Source of the DNA: Bacillus sp. OK048
GTDB lineage: Bacteria; Bacillota; Bacilli; Bacillales; Cytobacillaceae
NCBI RefSeq assembly: GCF_900103525.1
Contig: NZ_FNHN01000008.1
Coordinates: forward strand, 186,001 to 250,000
Length of the DNA: 64,000 bases
Direction of reading: 5' to 3'
A program made the translations under genes and the position numbers. The notes beneath the pieces were generated by a model. It did no database searches and was not told where the DNA came from. It was given only the letters and a program-made list of their open reading frames with translations. Positions 9,213 through 20,574 of this stretch are shown one piece after another (position 1 is the stretch's first letter; the number at the start of each line of letters is the position of its first letter).

Positions 9213-10454
9213 ATGGAAAAGCGCAGGGTTGTGGTTACAGGTGTAGGAGCAGTAACTCCACTTGGTCTCGATGTTGAAACCACTTGGAAAGGGATTATTG
9301 AAGGGAAATCTGGAATTGGGCCGTTAACAAGAGTGAATGCAGATGAGTATCCAGCAAAAGTTGCGGCACAGGTAAACGACTTTACACCCGAAACAATTAT
9401 GGATAGAAAAGACGCGCGTAAAATGGATCGTTTTACTCAGTTCGCGGTTGCAGCAGCATTAATGGCCGTTACTGATGCGAATCTTACTATTAATGACGAT
9501 AATGCTAATCGTATAGGAGTTTGGATTGGATCAGGGATTGGCGGAATGGAAACATTTGAAGAACAATATGAAATCTTTCAAAAAAGAGGGTACAAAAGGG
9601 TTAGTCCATTCTTTGTACCAATGCTGATTCCAGACATGGCAACCGGGCAGGTTTCTATCAGACTAGGTGCAAAAGGATTTAATTCCTGTACGGTAACAGC
9701 ATGTGCAACAGGAACAAATTCAATTGGAGATGCTTTTAAGGTAATTCAGCGAGGCGATGCAGATGCCATGATTACTGGTGGAGCCGAAGCGCCAATTACA
9801 AAAATGTCTGTAGCTGGTTTCTGTGCAAATACTGCACTTTCTACCAATCCTGACCCGAATACGGCAAGCAGACCATTCGATAAAAATCGTGATGGCTTTA
9901 TCATTGGTGAGGGTGCTGGTGTTATCGTCCTTGAAGAGTTGGAATTTGCATTAGCCCGAGGGGCGAAAATATATGGAGAGATCGTGGGCTACGGTGCAAC
10001 GGGTGATGCCTATCATATAACAGCTCCAGCTCCAGGTGGTGAAGGTGGGGCACGTGCCATGAAAATGGCGATTAATGATAGTGGTCTAAAACCAGAGGAT
10101 ATCGACTATATTAATGCACATGGAACAAGTACGGAATATAACGATAAGTTTGAGACGCTCGCTGTGAAAGAGGTATTTGGTGACCACGCGTATAAACTAG
10201 CGATGAGTTCAACCAAATCAATGACTGGTCACCTTCTTGGAGCAGCAGGAGGAATTGAAGCGATTTTTTCTGTGCTCGCCATGAGAGACAGTATTCTACC
10301 TCCGACCATTAATTATGAAACACCAGACCCTGAATGTGATTTGGATTATGTTCCAAATAAAGCCCGTCAAAAAGAAATCAAAGCAGTAATGAGTAACTCA
10401 CTAGGCTTCGGCGGTCATAACGCAACGATTGTTTTCAAAAAATATGAAAAATAA
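9213..10454 (+). CDS. fabF: 3-oxoacyl-ACP synthase II FabF
   Basis: FabF is the main elongating condensing enzyme of type II fatty-acid synthesis. The 413-residue protein has the catalytic Cys164 ([10 protein letters not shown]), His in [11 protein letters not shown] and His in [11 protein letters not shown], the Cys-His-His triad of the KAS I/II family. The ribosome binding site aaggagat precedes the ATG. It is co-transcribed with fabH and closed by a terminator. Confidence 0.96.
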   Translation: MEKRRVVVTGVGAVTPLGLDVETTWKGIIEGKSGIGPLTRVNADEYPAKVAAQVNDFTPETIMDRKDARKMDRFTQFAVAAALMAVTDANLTINDDNANRIGVWIGSGIGGMETFEEQYEIFQKRGYKRVSPFFVPMLIPDMATGQVSIRLGAKGFNSCTVTACATGTNSIGDAFKVIQRGDADAMITGGAEAPITKMSVAGFCANTALSTNPDPNTASRPFDKNRDGFIIGEGAGVIVLEELEFALARGAKIYGEIVGYGATGDAYHITAPAPGGEGGARAMKMAINDSGLKPEDIDYINAHGTSTEYNDKFETLAVKEVFGDHAYKLAMSSTKSMTGHLLGAAGGIEAIFSVLAMRDSILPPTINYETPDPECDLDYVPNKARQKEIKAVMSNSLGFGGHNATIVFKKYEK

Positions 10455-10455
10455 T

Positions 10456-10494
10456 TAGCTCGGCTAGGGAATTTCCTGGCCGGCTTTTTTTTTG
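10456..10494 (+). terminator. Terminator after fabF
   Basis: The imperfect stem agctcggctagg/cctggccggct is followed by nine T residues. Confidence 0.8.
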
Positions 10495-10566
10495 AGAAGA
10501 ATGAACCATTTTCCGAACCTATGCACATATCATTCATAAAATGTAAAAAACATATGGAGTGAGGAA

Positions 10567-11376
10567 ATGGGCATCATTCGAACGGATAAATGGCTTGACG
10601 AGGAGTTTGATCGTCCAACAAAAATATGCGATAAACTGCTCCCGGTTTTCAAAGGGAGTAGTGCTCCAAAAATTTATCAACAATTAACAGAGTTTGGGAT
10701 GTATAAACCATCCAGTAGGACGAAGGGGATTTTTCATTCGCTGAAGGAAAACAAAAAATGGGAAGAAGTGGAACGTATTTTACAGGAGTATCAAAAGAAA
10801 TGGCGAGGTCCAGATATTCCAATCTACCTTTTTCCAATCGGTCAACAGAGGAGTTTCTTTTCCAGACAAGAAGATAAAGTTAAGGGTGGAGTTTCCTACC
10901 CAGATAAAATGTTTTTATTTCTTTCAAACAGCCTAACATCCAAAGAGTTAGAGGCGTTATTTGTTCACGAATACCATCACATTTGCAGGTTAACGAATCA
11001 AACGAAAAGGTTCGAAGAATATACGCTTTTGGATTCACTCATCATTGAAGGGCTTGCAGAATACGCCGTTTTAGTGAATTGTGGGAGAAACTATTTAGCA
11101 GATTGGTGCAGTATGTATTCGGATTCTGAATTGATAAAATTGTGGGATAAATATCTAAATGACAATTTGGAATTGAAAAAAAGTGATAGGAAGCACGATG
11201 ATTTACTATATGGCACAGGAAGGATTCCTAAACTGCTGGGATATGCAGCAGGCTTTAGGATTGTTGAAGAGTATTATAAAAACAATCAATTTTCTATAAA
11301 ACTTTCCTTTAAATTACCTGCAAAGAAATTTTTACTAGCTGAGAATAGCTTTACAAAAAAAGGCCGAAAAAAATGA
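10567..11376 (+). CDS. yjaZ: YjaZ-like DUF2268 predicted zinc protease
   Basis: The 269-residue soluble protein carries HEYHH at residues 134-138 and a downstream IIEGLAEYAV glutamate, the ligand pattern of a gluzincin-type metalloprotease, as in the DUF2268 family. No signal peptide is visible, so it acts in the cytoplasm. Its substrate is unknown. It is a single gene between fabF and yjbA, as in B. subtilis. The 3' end runs into a short GC stem with T-run, a weak terminator. Confidence 0.82.
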   Translation: MGIIRTDKWLDEEFDRPTKICDKLLPVFKGSSAPKIYQQLTEFGMYKPSSRTKGIFHSLKENKKWEEVERILQEYQKKWRGPDIPIYLFPIGQQRSFFSRQEDKVKGGVSYPDKMFLFLSNSLTSKELEALFVHEYHHICRLTNQTKRFEEYTLLDSLIIEGLAEYAVLVNCGRNYLADWCSMYSDSELIKLWDKYLNDNLELKKSDRKHDDLLYGTGRIPKLLGYAAGFRIVEEYYKNNQFSIKLSFKLPAKKFLLAENSFTKKGRKK

Positions 11377-11470
11377 GGCTTTTTTTTTATACATTCCATC
11401 TAAGGAATAAATTAACTTATGTCTGCCCATACTGATTGACAAACAGTTTCTTGAAGTGAGGGGTTGTACA

Positions 11471-12217
11471 ATGTTGTATCTTCATGATGTTTGGGTAAAT
11501 TGGTTTGAAGGGGAAGAAAACGGATATAATGTGTGTCACTTTCATGAATGGCGCAAAGACGATGGTGTAGAGCTGTTAGACCAAGCTCCTTTGTTAAAAG
11601 TAGAACCGATTCTCTTTAACTATATAGAGAACGATCTCTCGGAATTACCTCAACAGCTTCTAGATGATATTTTTCAAAAAGCATATTTAAGAAAAAACCA
11701 TGAAAGAATTCAACTAGATTACTGCTTTGTGGTAACGGATGGGGTTGGAATACTAGCTATTGATACGATTGGATATTCGATACCTATTAGAAAAAGTAGA
11801 CTAATTCCACGACAAGAGCAACTTGTCTATGAAATGATTGCAACACACGAAGCAAAAGAATATCATTTTCAAACAATCTCAGTGGACAAGGATTTTCATA
11901 TTTTAGCACCAGAACCTGAATTAATGACAGGACTAACGAGAAAAGAGCGTCAACTAAAACAGCTATTATTTATGGCACTGGATCAATTACATACATCAAA
12001 GAACGAAGCAGAAGTGCGTTATTGGTTTACTGAATGGTGTCCAGAGCGTTACTCAGCTATACAAGAATTAAACTTTGAGAGTGCATGGCAGCAGTTGTTT
12101 GAAGAAGCGAAATATGGATGGTCTAAACGGCATGAAACATTTTGCGAAAATCTAATTAAAGGTCAGCCATTCTTCGAAAAACTATGGGAAATGGAGCATG
12201 GACCAAAAGTAAACTGA
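11471..12217 (+). CDS. yjbA: UPF0736 family protein YjbA
   Basis: The 248-residue protein starts [28 protein letters not shown], the hallmark of UPF0736 (YjbA, DUF3603), conserved in Bacillus with no known function. The start is the ATG at 11471, giving about 9 bases from the gtgagggg ribosome binding site. The in-frame GTG at 11456 is inside that site. A very strong terminator follows. Confidence 0.88.
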   Translation: MLYLHDVWVNWFEGEENGYNVCHFHEWRKDDGVELLDQAPLLKVEPILFNYIENDLSELPQQLLDDIFQKAYLRKNHERIQLDYCFVVTDGVGILAIDTIGYSIPIRKSRLIPRQEQLVYEMIATHEAKEYHFQTISVDKDFHILAPEPELMTGLTRKERQLKQLLFMALDQLHTSKNEAEVRYWFTEWCPERYSAIQELNFESAWQQLFEEAKYGWSKRHETFCENLIKGQPFFEKLWEMEHGPKVN

Positions 12218-12218
12218 A

Positions 12219-12261
12219 AAAATGCCCGGGCACGAAATAGCTTTCGTGCCCGGGCATTTTA

Positions 12262-12263
<2 letters not shown>
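12219..12263. terminator. Strong bidirectional terminator between yjbA and trpS
   Basis: A perfect 19-base-pair stem (aaaatgcccgggcacgaaa and its complement) closes on a tagc loop. It is the strongest hairpin in the window apart from the repeat at 63.5 kb, and serves two convergent genes. Confidence 0.92.
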
Positions 12264-13560
<1,297 letters not shown>

Positions 13561-13615
13561 TTCTTATTATAATTAAATATTTATTCGTAATCAAGTAAAC
13601 TACAGGGTTTTATTG

Positions 13616-13801
13616 TTACTTTTTATTGCCGCCAACACTTTTCCAACGTGTTTGGTATTTGGCACTTTGATCTACAAATTCAGAGCGTTTCTTTCCTCCA
13701 AAAACGTTTTCGCCAAAGCCATTGGTTATTACACCCATAAGTGCAGTAATACCAATAATAAGAATTGCAACCATTGTTAAATCAGCTATGTATCCACCCA
13801 T
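13616..13801 (-). CDS. Small membrane protein, unknown function
   Basis: This 61-residue protein has one clear transmembrane segment (about residues 8-29, LTMVAILIIGITALMGVIT) and a basic C-terminal tail (KYQTRWKSVGGNKK). A perfect ggaggt lies 7 bases before the ATG. I do not recognise the family. It is transcribed away from spx and is separated from trpS by the T-box leader. Confidence 0.6.
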   Translation of the reverse strand: MGGYIADLTMVAILIIGITALMGVITNGFGENVFGGKKRSEFVDQSAKYQTRWKSVGGNKK

Positions 13802-14343
13802 GATAAAACCTCCATTTCAATTCAAAAGTTATGATAACATTTGTATTGTATTTCCCCTCCCTATTATATTAAAAGAACTTGGCAATTATTAAAAGAGGTA
13901 AACGAATAAAAAACCATAATAGGCTATAAATTATGTATGCGTTTTCATTAAAAAGTTTTAATTGAGAATAATCACGGGATAAATTTGAAAGCTATATAGT
14001 TAAATCGAAATAAAAGTTCAGATTTTTATGTGAATACCTACACAAAAGGAACAACAAATTCGAAGATTGTACTAAATGGTTCTAACTAGGGAAAAAAACA
14101 AGATTTAACGATCAAAAAGTATGAAACTTCTTTGTAGTTTATTCGTCTAAGATAATATATATAAAAATTAACGTTACATATTTGACATTCAATAAATTTT
14201 GAAAAAAGGATACCTTTTTTAGAAACAGTGGTGTATAATTAATGATATAAATTACTTATTTATAATTATTTTAATCAAGAATCACTTAGTGAATGCGTTT
14301 ACTATAGTATTGAATAGTAATTAAAAGAGGAGTGTGGAGACAA
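13802..14343. other. 542-base AT-rich intergenic region upstream of spx
   Basis: No gene was found. The left part holds the leader of the small membrane gene on the minus strand. The right part is the spx promoter region: TTGACA at 14182-14187, an aaaaagg/ccttttt inverted repeat near 14202-14220, an extended-looking TGTATAAT ending at 14239, and a PerR-like box at 14260-14274. Several stacked promoters are likely, as known for spx in B. subtilis. Confidence 0.55.
14260..14274 (+). promoter_or_regulatory. PerR/Fur-type box upstream of spx
   Basis: TTATAATTATTTTAA matches the PerR consensus TTATAATNATTATAA at 14 of 15 positions. In B. subtilis one spx promoter is repressed by PerR and YodB. 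The site lies about 20 bases downstream of the TGTATAAT element, where a repressor would block transcription. The base composition is AT-rich, so a chance match is possible. Confidence 0.5.
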
Positions 14344-14739
14344 ATGGTTACATTATACACTTCACCAAGTTGTACATCATGCAGGAAAGCGAAATCATGG
14401 TTAGAAGAGCATGAGATTCCATATACTGAAAGAAATATTTTTTCCGAACCATTGTCAATTGAAGAAATTAAGGAAATCCTTCGAATGACAGAAGATGGTA
14501 CGGATGAAATTATATCAACCAGATCAAAAACCTTTCAAAAATTAGACGTAAATCTAGATACAATGCCACTTCAGGATTTATTTGAATTAATAAAAGCTAA
14601 CCCTGGATTATTACGTCGTCCAATTATCATCGACGAAAAGCGTTTACAGGTTGGTTATAATGAGGATGAGATTAGACGGTTTCTACCGAGGAGAGTACGT
14701 ACTTTCCAATTGAGAGAAGCCCAGCGTATGGTAAATTAA
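14344..14739 (+). CDS. spx: Global stress regulator Spx
   Basis: Spx binds the RNA polymerase alpha C-terminal domain and redirects transcription under disulfide stress. The 131-residue ArsC-like protein has the redox switch C10-T-S-C13 and the RRPIII motif near residue 92. The start is the ATG at 14344 ([16 protein letters not shown], as in B. subtilis Spx). Its level is controlled by ClpXP with adaptor SpxH, encoded at 21.0 kb. A terminator follows. Confidence 0.97.
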   Translation: MVTLYTSPSCTSCRKAKSWLEEHEIPYTERNIFSEPLSIEEIKEILRMTEDGTDEIISTRSKTFQKLDVNLDTMPLQDLFELIKANPGLLRRPIIIDEKRLQVGYNEDEIRRFLPRRVRTFQLREAQRMVN

Positions 14740-14745
14740 CATGTT

Positions 14746-14776
14746 GAAAAAGCCTTCAGATATGAAGGCTTTTTTT
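14746..14776 (+). terminator. Terminator after spx
   Basis: The stem aaaagccttca/tgaaggctttt has a gata-type loop and is followed by a T-run. Confidence 0.88.
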
Positions 14777-15037
14777 GCACCACCTTTTAGTTTGAGATTT
14801 CCAAGTCATTTTGTTACAATGTAAGGAATATCTAATTAATAGGCAAATGAATGGTTTTTTGCAATTAAGAGTAATATTATTTCCCAATTTAATACTTTTG
14901 TCATAAAATGAAAGTACAAGGATTATAGTCTTTTTTTACAACACTATTGATCCTTTCTACTTGGGTAATTGCTAAAAGCATTGTCTGTTTGGGGGTATAT
15001 AGTCCCTTCAATAAGGAAACGGAAGGGAGTGGCTAAG

Positions 15038-15709
15038 ATGGAAATCGAACGTATTAATGAGAATACCGTAAAATTTTACATCTCATATGGTGATATAGAA
15101 GAACGAGGCTTTGATCGTGAGGAAATTTGGTACAATCGAGAACGAAGCGAGGAACTGTTCTGGGAAATGATGGATGAGGTTCATCAAGAGGAAGAGTTTG
15201 TTGTGGAAGGACCATTATGGATTCAAGTGCAGGCTTTAGAAAAGGGGTTAGAAATTCTTGTAACCAAAGCACAAGTTTCAAAGGATGGTCAAAAGTTTGA
15301 GTTGCCAATTCCAAATGAGAAATTGAAAGATTTACCAGTTGATAATAACATTGATGATATCTTGGATTCTCATTTTAATCCAGGACATCGTGATGATGAT
15401 GACCTTATAATCGAAGAAGAATCTTTAGAGTTTTTAATTGCCTTCAAAGATTTTGAGGATGTCATTATGCTATCAAATCGTGGCGGCCTTGATGAGTTAA
15501 TTACCGTATTACACAATTATGAAAATAAATACTATTTATATACTGAGTTTCCAGAAGATGTGTTTGAAGAGGACGAAATTGATGATATTTTAAGTATTTT
15601 GCTTGAATATGGCTATGAAACACAGCTAACGATTCATCGTATTCAGGAGTATGGTAAAGAAATCATTTCTAAAGATGTTTTTGCAGAAATAAGAAAATAT
15701 TTTAAATAA
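15038..15709 (+). CDS. mecA: ClpC adaptor protein MecA
   Basis: MecA delivers ComK and other targets to ClpCP for degradation and promotes ClpC hexamer assembly. The 223-residue protein begins MEIERINENTVKFYISYGDIEERGF, the canonical MecA N-domain. It has an acidic linker (DDDDLIIEEE, about residues 115-125) and the ClpC-binding C-domain. The start is the ATG at 15038 with ggaaggga upstream. A terminator hairpin follows the stop. Confidence 0.95.
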   Translation: MEIERINENTVKFYISYGDIEERGFDREEIWYNRERSEELFWEMMDEVHQEEEFVVEGPLWIQVQALEKGLEILVTKAQVSKDGQKFELPIPNEKLKDLPVDNNIDDILDSHFNPGHRDDDDLIIEEESLEFLIAFKDFEDVIMLSNRGGLDELITVLHNYENKYYLYTEFPEDVFEEDEIDDILSILLEYGYETQLTIHRIQEYGKEIISKDVFAEIRKYFK

Positions 15710-15748
15710 ACATGCCGATTTCTATTATTGAAATCGGTGTTTTTTTAC
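15710..15748 (+). terminator. Terminator after mecA
   Basis: The stem gccgatttc/gaaatcggt with loop tattatt is followed by seven T residues. It overlaps the first codons of the longest reading frame for the cardiolipin synthase, which argues that translation of the latter starts further downstream. Confidence 0.85.
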
Positions 15749-15772
15749 ATAGGCAGATTATTATTGGTGGTG

Positions 15773-17290
15773 ATGAGACTGAAAAACACAGTAAGAGTTG
15801 TATTGTTTGTGCTCGTTTTATCCATACTTTTATATTTCTTTAAGGAATATTTACAGGGTGGAATTTTTGGTTTTTTGAGCCTGTTAATCACGTTGTCTGT
15901 CATTTTTATTGCGTTTGTTATTTTTCTAGAGAATCGCCATCCAACCCAAACCATTACCTGGTTGGTTGTTTTAGGAAGCTTTCCATTAGTAGGATTCTTC
16001 TTCTATTTACTTTTCGGGAGAAATTACCGGAAAGAGAAAATGTATCGAAAGAAATATTTTCTTGATAAACAAACGTTTTTAACGGTAGAGGGTGAAAATG
16101 ACCCCAGAAGTGAAGAAAAGCTTAGTTTAATGGGGGAACACCAAGCCAGACTTTTTACTTTAGCACAAAAATTAGGAAATAGCCCAATTTCCTTTGATAC
16201 CTCAACCAAGGTCTTAACCAATGGAGAGGAAACCTTTCATCATATCCTTGAACAAATGAAAAGAGCCAGACATCACATCCATATGGAATATTATATCGTC
16301 AGGGATGATCGGATTGGAGAAGAAATTAAAGAGGTCCTAATTGAAAAAGCGGCTCAAGGGGTTAAAATCCGGTTTCTCTACGATGCAGTGGGTTCGTGGA
16401 AATTATCAAGAAAATATATTAATGATTTGAGGAATGCAGGAATAGAAACAGTATGTTTCGGTCCAGTTAAGCTGCCATTTTTAAATAATAAATTTAACTT
16501 TAGAAATCATCGAAAAATCATTGTGATTGATGGCATGATTGGATTTGTTGGTGGACTTAATATTGGAGATGAATACTTAGGCAGGAATCCAAATTATGGC
16601 TATTGGCGCGACACACATTTAATGTTAAGAGGAGAAGCAGTTCGGTCGCTACAGCTGATTTTTTTACAAGATTGGTATTACATGACCAACCACAGCTTTT
16701 TAACAGCAGAGTATTTGTCCCCGCAAATAGATGAAAAAAATCATGGAGGTGTCCAGTTAATTGCCGGTGGTCCGGATAATGAATGGAGTGTCATTAAAAA
16801 TATATTCTTCTCAATGATCACTTCTGCAAAAGAATCTGTTTGGATTGCTTCGCCATACTTTATACCTGATGAGGATATCTTTTCAGCGATAAAAGTGGCT
16901 GCCCTTAGTGGCATTGATGTGAGATTACTTGTACCAAATCGTCCAGACAAACGAGTTGTCTTTCATGCCTCTCGCTCCTATTTTCCAGAGCTTTTAGAAG
17001 CAGGAGTAAAGGTGTATGAGTATGAACGCGGGTTTATGCATAGTAAAATCGTAATAGTCGACCACGAGCTAGCTTCTATTGGTACATCAAATATGGATAT
17101 GCGTAGTTTTCATTTGAATTTTGAGGTAAATGCCTTCCTATTTCGAACAAAAAGTACTCAAAAGCTTGTGGCTGAATATATCAATGACCTTGAATATGCA
17201 AAACAGCTTGAACTATCATTGTTTAGAAAAAGACATATTGGCTTACGATTACTTGAGTCAACAGCAAGGTTACTTTCACCGCTTCTTTAA
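15773..17290 (+). CDS. cls: Cardiolipin synthase (phospholipase D family)
   Basis: Cls joins two phosphatidylglycerol molecules to make cardiolipin in the membrane. The protein of about 505 residues has two N-terminal transmembrane segments and two HKD catalytic motifs: HRKIIVIDG starting near His246 and HSKIVIVD starting near His423, each followed by the usual GGxN/GTSNMD turn. The start is uncertain: TTG 15764, GTG 15767, GTG 15770 and ATG 15773 are consecutive in frame, with only a weak ggtgg. The longer frame from 15728 lies within the mecA terminator. A cls gene between mecA and coiA is not the B. subtilis arrangement. Confidence 0.9.
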   Translation: MRLKNTVRVVLFVLVLSILLYFFKEYLQGGIFGFLSLLITLSVIFIAFVIFLENRHPTQTITWLVVLGSFPLVGFFFYLLFGRNYRKEKMYRKKYFLDKQTFLTVEGENDPRSEEKLSLMGEHQARLFTLAQKLGNSPISFDTSTKVLTNGEETFHHILEQMKRARHHIHMEYYIVRDDRIGEEIKEVLIEKAAQGVKIRFLYDAVGSWKLSRKYINDLRNAGIETVCFGPVKLPFLNNKFNFRNHRKIIVIDGMIGFVGGLNIGDEYLGRNPNYGYWRDTHLMLRGEAVRSLQLIFLQDWYYMTNHSFLTAEYLSPQIDEKNHGGVQLIAGGPDNEWSVIKNIFFSMITSAKESVWIASPYFIPDEDIFSAIKVAALSGIDVRLLVPNRPDKRVVFHASRSYFPELLEAGVKVYEYERGFMHSKIVIVDHELASIGTSNMDMRSFHLNFEVNAFLFRTKSTQKLVAEYINDLEYAKQLELSLFRKRHIGLRLLESTARLLSPLL

Positions 17291-17293
17291 GTT

Positions 17294-17327
17294 CACAAAC
17301 TCGTCATAATGACGAGTTTTCTTTTTG
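17294..17327 (+). terminator. Terminator after cls
   Basis: The stem aaactcgtca/tgacgagttt with a three-base loop is followed by a T-rich tract. Confidence 0.8.
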
Positions 17328-17390
17328 TTTAAAAAAGGATTTCTTGTCATGGAAAACGAATGTAAGGGATAAAAGGAGGCTGATATTCAT

Positions 17391-18587
17391 TTGTTAACGG
17401 CACGAACAAAATCAGGAACTATATTTAGCTTAAGTAATAAATATGAAAAAGAGAATTTATTGATACTTCGGAACCATGAGAAATTTTTTTGTCCGGTTTG
17501 TGGGGAAGCAGTTTCCCTTAAATTAGGAAATCAACGAATTTATCATTTTGCTCATCGAAGTGGTACGGTTTGCAGTGATTTTCATGAAAGTGAATCCCTA
17601 TATCATATAAAAGGTAAGCTTCAGCTCTTTCGGTGGTTACAAATTCAAGGGATTCCTGCAGAATTGGAGTATTATGATTCGGTGATCGGACAGCGGCCTG
17701 ATATCATGTTTGATTTTGGTGGCAACAGGTACGCACTAGAATATCAATGTTCACCGATACCTGAAGAGGTATTTATTAAGAGGACGGAGTCATACATCCA
17801 ACATCATTACATTCCCCTCTGGATATTAGGCAGCAAGCATGTTAAAGCAAAAAGGAGTAATGTTTTCTCCTTGTCCAATTTCAATTATTTCTTTTTAAGA
17901 AAAATAACGAACAGGCAATTGGTACTTCCTTCTTATTGCCCCGAAGAAAAAAGGTTTCATATCCTCTGTTCAATCCAGCCATTTTCTATTAAAAACGCTA
18001 CCGCCAACCACCAACAATTTTCTATTCATAAGACAGGAATTGAAGAAATTCTTGAACCTAGAGTATTTAATTCATTTAACTACCCAAAATGGGCAAATGA
18101 AATGGAGAAATTCACGATAAATTGGTCACTCCATCCTAGCCCCGATGTAAATCGATTTCTTCGCGAAATCTATCATCATAACCTCAACTTATATTTGCTA
18201 CCACCAGAAATCGGATTACCCGTTAGCCATTCCCTCTTGATTCAAACACCACCTATCATCTGGCAAACTTATTTGTATTTGGATGTTTTTCAGAATAAAT
18301 CACCTCGTTCCTTAATTGATTTAAAGGGTGTGGAGAAAGCTTTCAATAAAAGAGCAAAATTGAATGAACTCTTTCTCAGGAAGTTACCACAACTCCCTAA
18401 TGAGACCCCTTTTATAGCTGTACGGGAGTATTTTCAACTACTAGAAAGACTCGGTATCATTATAAAAAGGGGCGAATCCATGTATCAAGTGCAAAAAGGA
18501 TTCATAATCCCAACCTCTAACCGTGAAAAGGAAGAGGGAAAGCACGAATTTTATCAAAAAAATAGAACCATCCTTGGGAAAATATAA
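17391..18587 (+). CDS. coiA: Competence protein CoiA
   Basis: CoiA is a nuclease-like protein needed for recombination of transforming DNA. The 398-residue protein has a putative zinc-binding N-terminus (C34-P-V-C37, H52-F-A-H55, then a further Cys61). It is followed by the nuclease-like core, where GQRPDIMFDFGGNRYALEYQCSPI carries the D...E-x-Q acid pattern of restriction-endonuclease-like folds. The start is TTG 17391 behind aaaggagg. It is syntenic with B. subtilis yjbF. Its N-terminal Cys/His spacing is identical to that in YjcD of this window. Confidence 0.9.
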   Translation: MLTARTKSGTIFSLSNKYEKENLLILRNHEKFFCPVCGEAVSLKLGNQRIYHFAHRSGTVCSDFHESESLYHIKGKLQLFRWLQIQGIPAELEYYDSVIGQRPDIMFDFGGNRYALEYQCSPIPEEVFIKRTESYIQHHYIPLWILGSKHVKAKRSNVFSLSNFNYFFLRKITNRQLVLPSYCPEEKRFHILCSIQPFSIKNATANHQQFSIHKTGIEEILEPRVFNSFNYPKWANEMEKFTINWSLHPSPDVNRFLREIYHHNLNLYLLPPEIGLPVSHSLLIQTPPIIWQTYLYLDVFQNKSPRSLIDLKGVEKAFNKRAKLNELFLRKLPQLPNETPFIAVREYFQLLERLGIIIKRGESMYQVQKGFIIPTSNREKEEGKHEFYQKNRTILGKI

Positions 18588-18721
18588 ATGAAATGATTCT
18601 TTAGGGCATAATATAATGGGTAAATCTTTTTAAAAATTAAAGGAAATTGCAGGAAAAAGGAGAATAGTAATAAGGTTAAAGTTCTTTTCGTATACCTAAA
18701 AAAGTGAATGGAGGAATTAAT

Positions 18722-20539
18722 ATGGCAAACGAAACGGCTGTAAAAGCTCTGCCTGCAAGAAGTGAAATTCCGGTTGAAGATACATGGAGATTAGAAGATA
18801 TTTTTACTAGTGATGATGTATGGGAAAAAGAATATCAAGAAGTAAAGAGCCAAATTTCAGGGATTAAAGAGTTTGAAGGAAAACTGGGTGAGAGTGCTGA
18901 TACACTTTATCATGCTCTTCAATTCCAAGATAAACTTCTTGAAAGAATTGGAAAGCTTTATACATACGCCCATATGCGCTATGATCAGGACACGACGAAT
19001 TCTTTTTATCAAGGATTAGATGACAGAATGAAAAACCTATACTCTCAAGCGGGCAGTCAATTAGCATTTATTGTTCCTGAAATTCTTGCCCTAGAGGAAA
19101 GTAAGGTTAATGGGTTTTTAAACGAGAAATCCGAATTAAAGCTTTATGAACATGCGATTGAGGAAATTAATCTGCAAAGGCCACATGTTTTATCTGCAGA
19201 GCAGGAAGCTTTGCTAGCAGAAGCTAGTGAAGTCATGGATGCGTCAAGTAACACCTTCGGGATGTTAAATAACGCAGATTTAAAGTTCCCATCTGTTAAA
19301 GATGAAAATGGTGAAGAGGTCGAGATCACTCATGGACGGTACATCCGTTTTCTTGAGAGTGGGAAGCAGGAAGTTCGCCGCGTTGCTTTTAAAGCGGTTT
19401 TCGAAACCTATGGAAAGTTCCGTAATACCTTTGCCAGCACGATTAGTGGAAATGTGAAAAAGGATAATTTTAATGCAAGAATTAGAAAATATAATTCTGC
19501 GAGACATGCAGCCCTTTCAGCCAATAATATTCCTGAAAGTGTATATGATAATTTAGTTAATACGATTAACGATAATTTGCACCTATTGCATCGTTACGTT
19601 AAACTCCGAAAAAAGGTGTTAGGGGTAGAAAAGTTGCATATGTACGATTTATATACACCCTTAGTTAAAGATGTGAAAATGGAAATTCCATATAAAGAAG
19701 CAGAAGAGTATGTGGTTAAAGGGCTTGCTCCATTAGGTGAGGAGTATTCACAAATTCTAAAAGAAGGTTTTGAGAATCGATGGGTAGATGTTCATGAAAA
19801 TAAAGGAAAGCGCAGCGGCGCGTATTCATCTGGCGCTTATGGAACAAACCCTTATATTCTCATGAATTGGCAAGATAATGTGAATAACTTATTTACGTTG
19901 GCTCATGAATTTGGTCATTCTGTCCATAGCTACTATACAAGAAAAAATCAGCCATATCCGTATGGAAATTATTCAATTTTTGTAGCGGAGGTTGCCTCAA
20001 CGTGTAACGAGGCATTATTGAATGATTATTTATTGAAAACGATCGGGGATGAACAAAAACGAATCTATTTATTAAATCATTATTTAGAGGGCTTTAGAGG
20101 TACCGTATTCCGTCAAACGATGTTTGCTGAATATGAGCATTTAATTCATCAAAAGGCTCAAAATAATGAAGCTTTGACAGCCGAACTTTTAACGAATGAA
20201 TATTATGCTTTGAATAAGAAGTATTTTGGCGAAGAGGATATAGTAATTGATGAGGAAATCGGCTTAGAGTGGGCTAGAATCCCTCATTTCTATTACAATT
20301 ATTATGTGTATCAATATGCTACCGGCTATAGTGCGGCAACTGCATTAAGCAAACAAATCCTTGAGGAAGGGGAGCCAGCTGTTAAACGCTATATTGATTT
20401 CTTAAGTTCTGGAAGCTCCGATTACCCAATCGAAGTTCTTAAGAAAGCTGGAGTAGATATGACGAGCGCAGACCCCATTAAGGATGCATGTAAGGTGTTT
20501 GAAGAAAAGTTAAATGAATTAGAACAGTTATTGTCATAA
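18722..20539 (+). CDS. pepF: Oligoendopeptidase F
   Basis: PepF is a cytoplasmic M3-family zinc peptidase that cleaves short peptides. The 605-residue protein has the zinc motif HEFGH at residues 395-399, within LAHEFGHSVHSYY, and the downstream FVAEVASTCNEALL with the third ligand. The start is the ATG at 18722 (MANETAVKAL), with aatggagg upstream; the in-frame GTG at 18704 is less likely. It follows coiA as in B. subtilis. Confidence 0.95.
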   Translation: MANETAVKALPARSEIPVEDTWRLEDIFTSDDVWEKEYQEVKSQISGIKEFEGKLGESADTLYHALQFQDKLLERIGKLYTYAHMRYDQDTTNSFYQGLDDRMKNLYSQAGSQLAFIVPEILALEESKVNGFLNEKSELKLYEHAIEEINLQRPHVLSAEQEALLAEASEVMDASSNTFGMLNNADLKFPSVKDENGEEVEITHGRYIRFLESGKQEVRRVAFKAVFETYGKFRNTFASTISGNVKKDNFNARIRKYNSARHAALSANNIPESVYDNLVNTINDNLHLLHRYVKLRKKVLGVEKLHMYDLYTPLVKDVKMEIPYKEAEEYVVKGLAPLGEEYSQILKEGFENRWVDVHENKGKRSGAYSSGAYGTNPYILMNWQDNVNNLFTLAHEFGHSVHSYYTRKNQPYPYGNYSIFVAEVASTCNEALLNDYLLKTIGDEQKRIYLLNHYLEGFRGTVFRQTMFAEYEHLIHQKAQNNEALTAELLTNEYYALNKKYFGEEDIVIDEEIGLEWARIPHFYYNYYVYQYATGYSAATALSKQILEEGEPAVKRYIDFLSSGSSDYPIEVLKKAGVDMTSADPIKDACKVFEEKLNELEQLLS

Positions 20540-20542
20540 AAA

Positions 20543-20574
20543 TTTGGGATGGTCCTGCGGGACCATCCCTTTAA
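20543..20574. terminator. Terminator between pepF and yizD
   Basis: The stem gggatggtcc/gggaccatccc with a tgc loop lies between convergent genes. The T-rich tails on either side are short. Confidence 0.75.
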
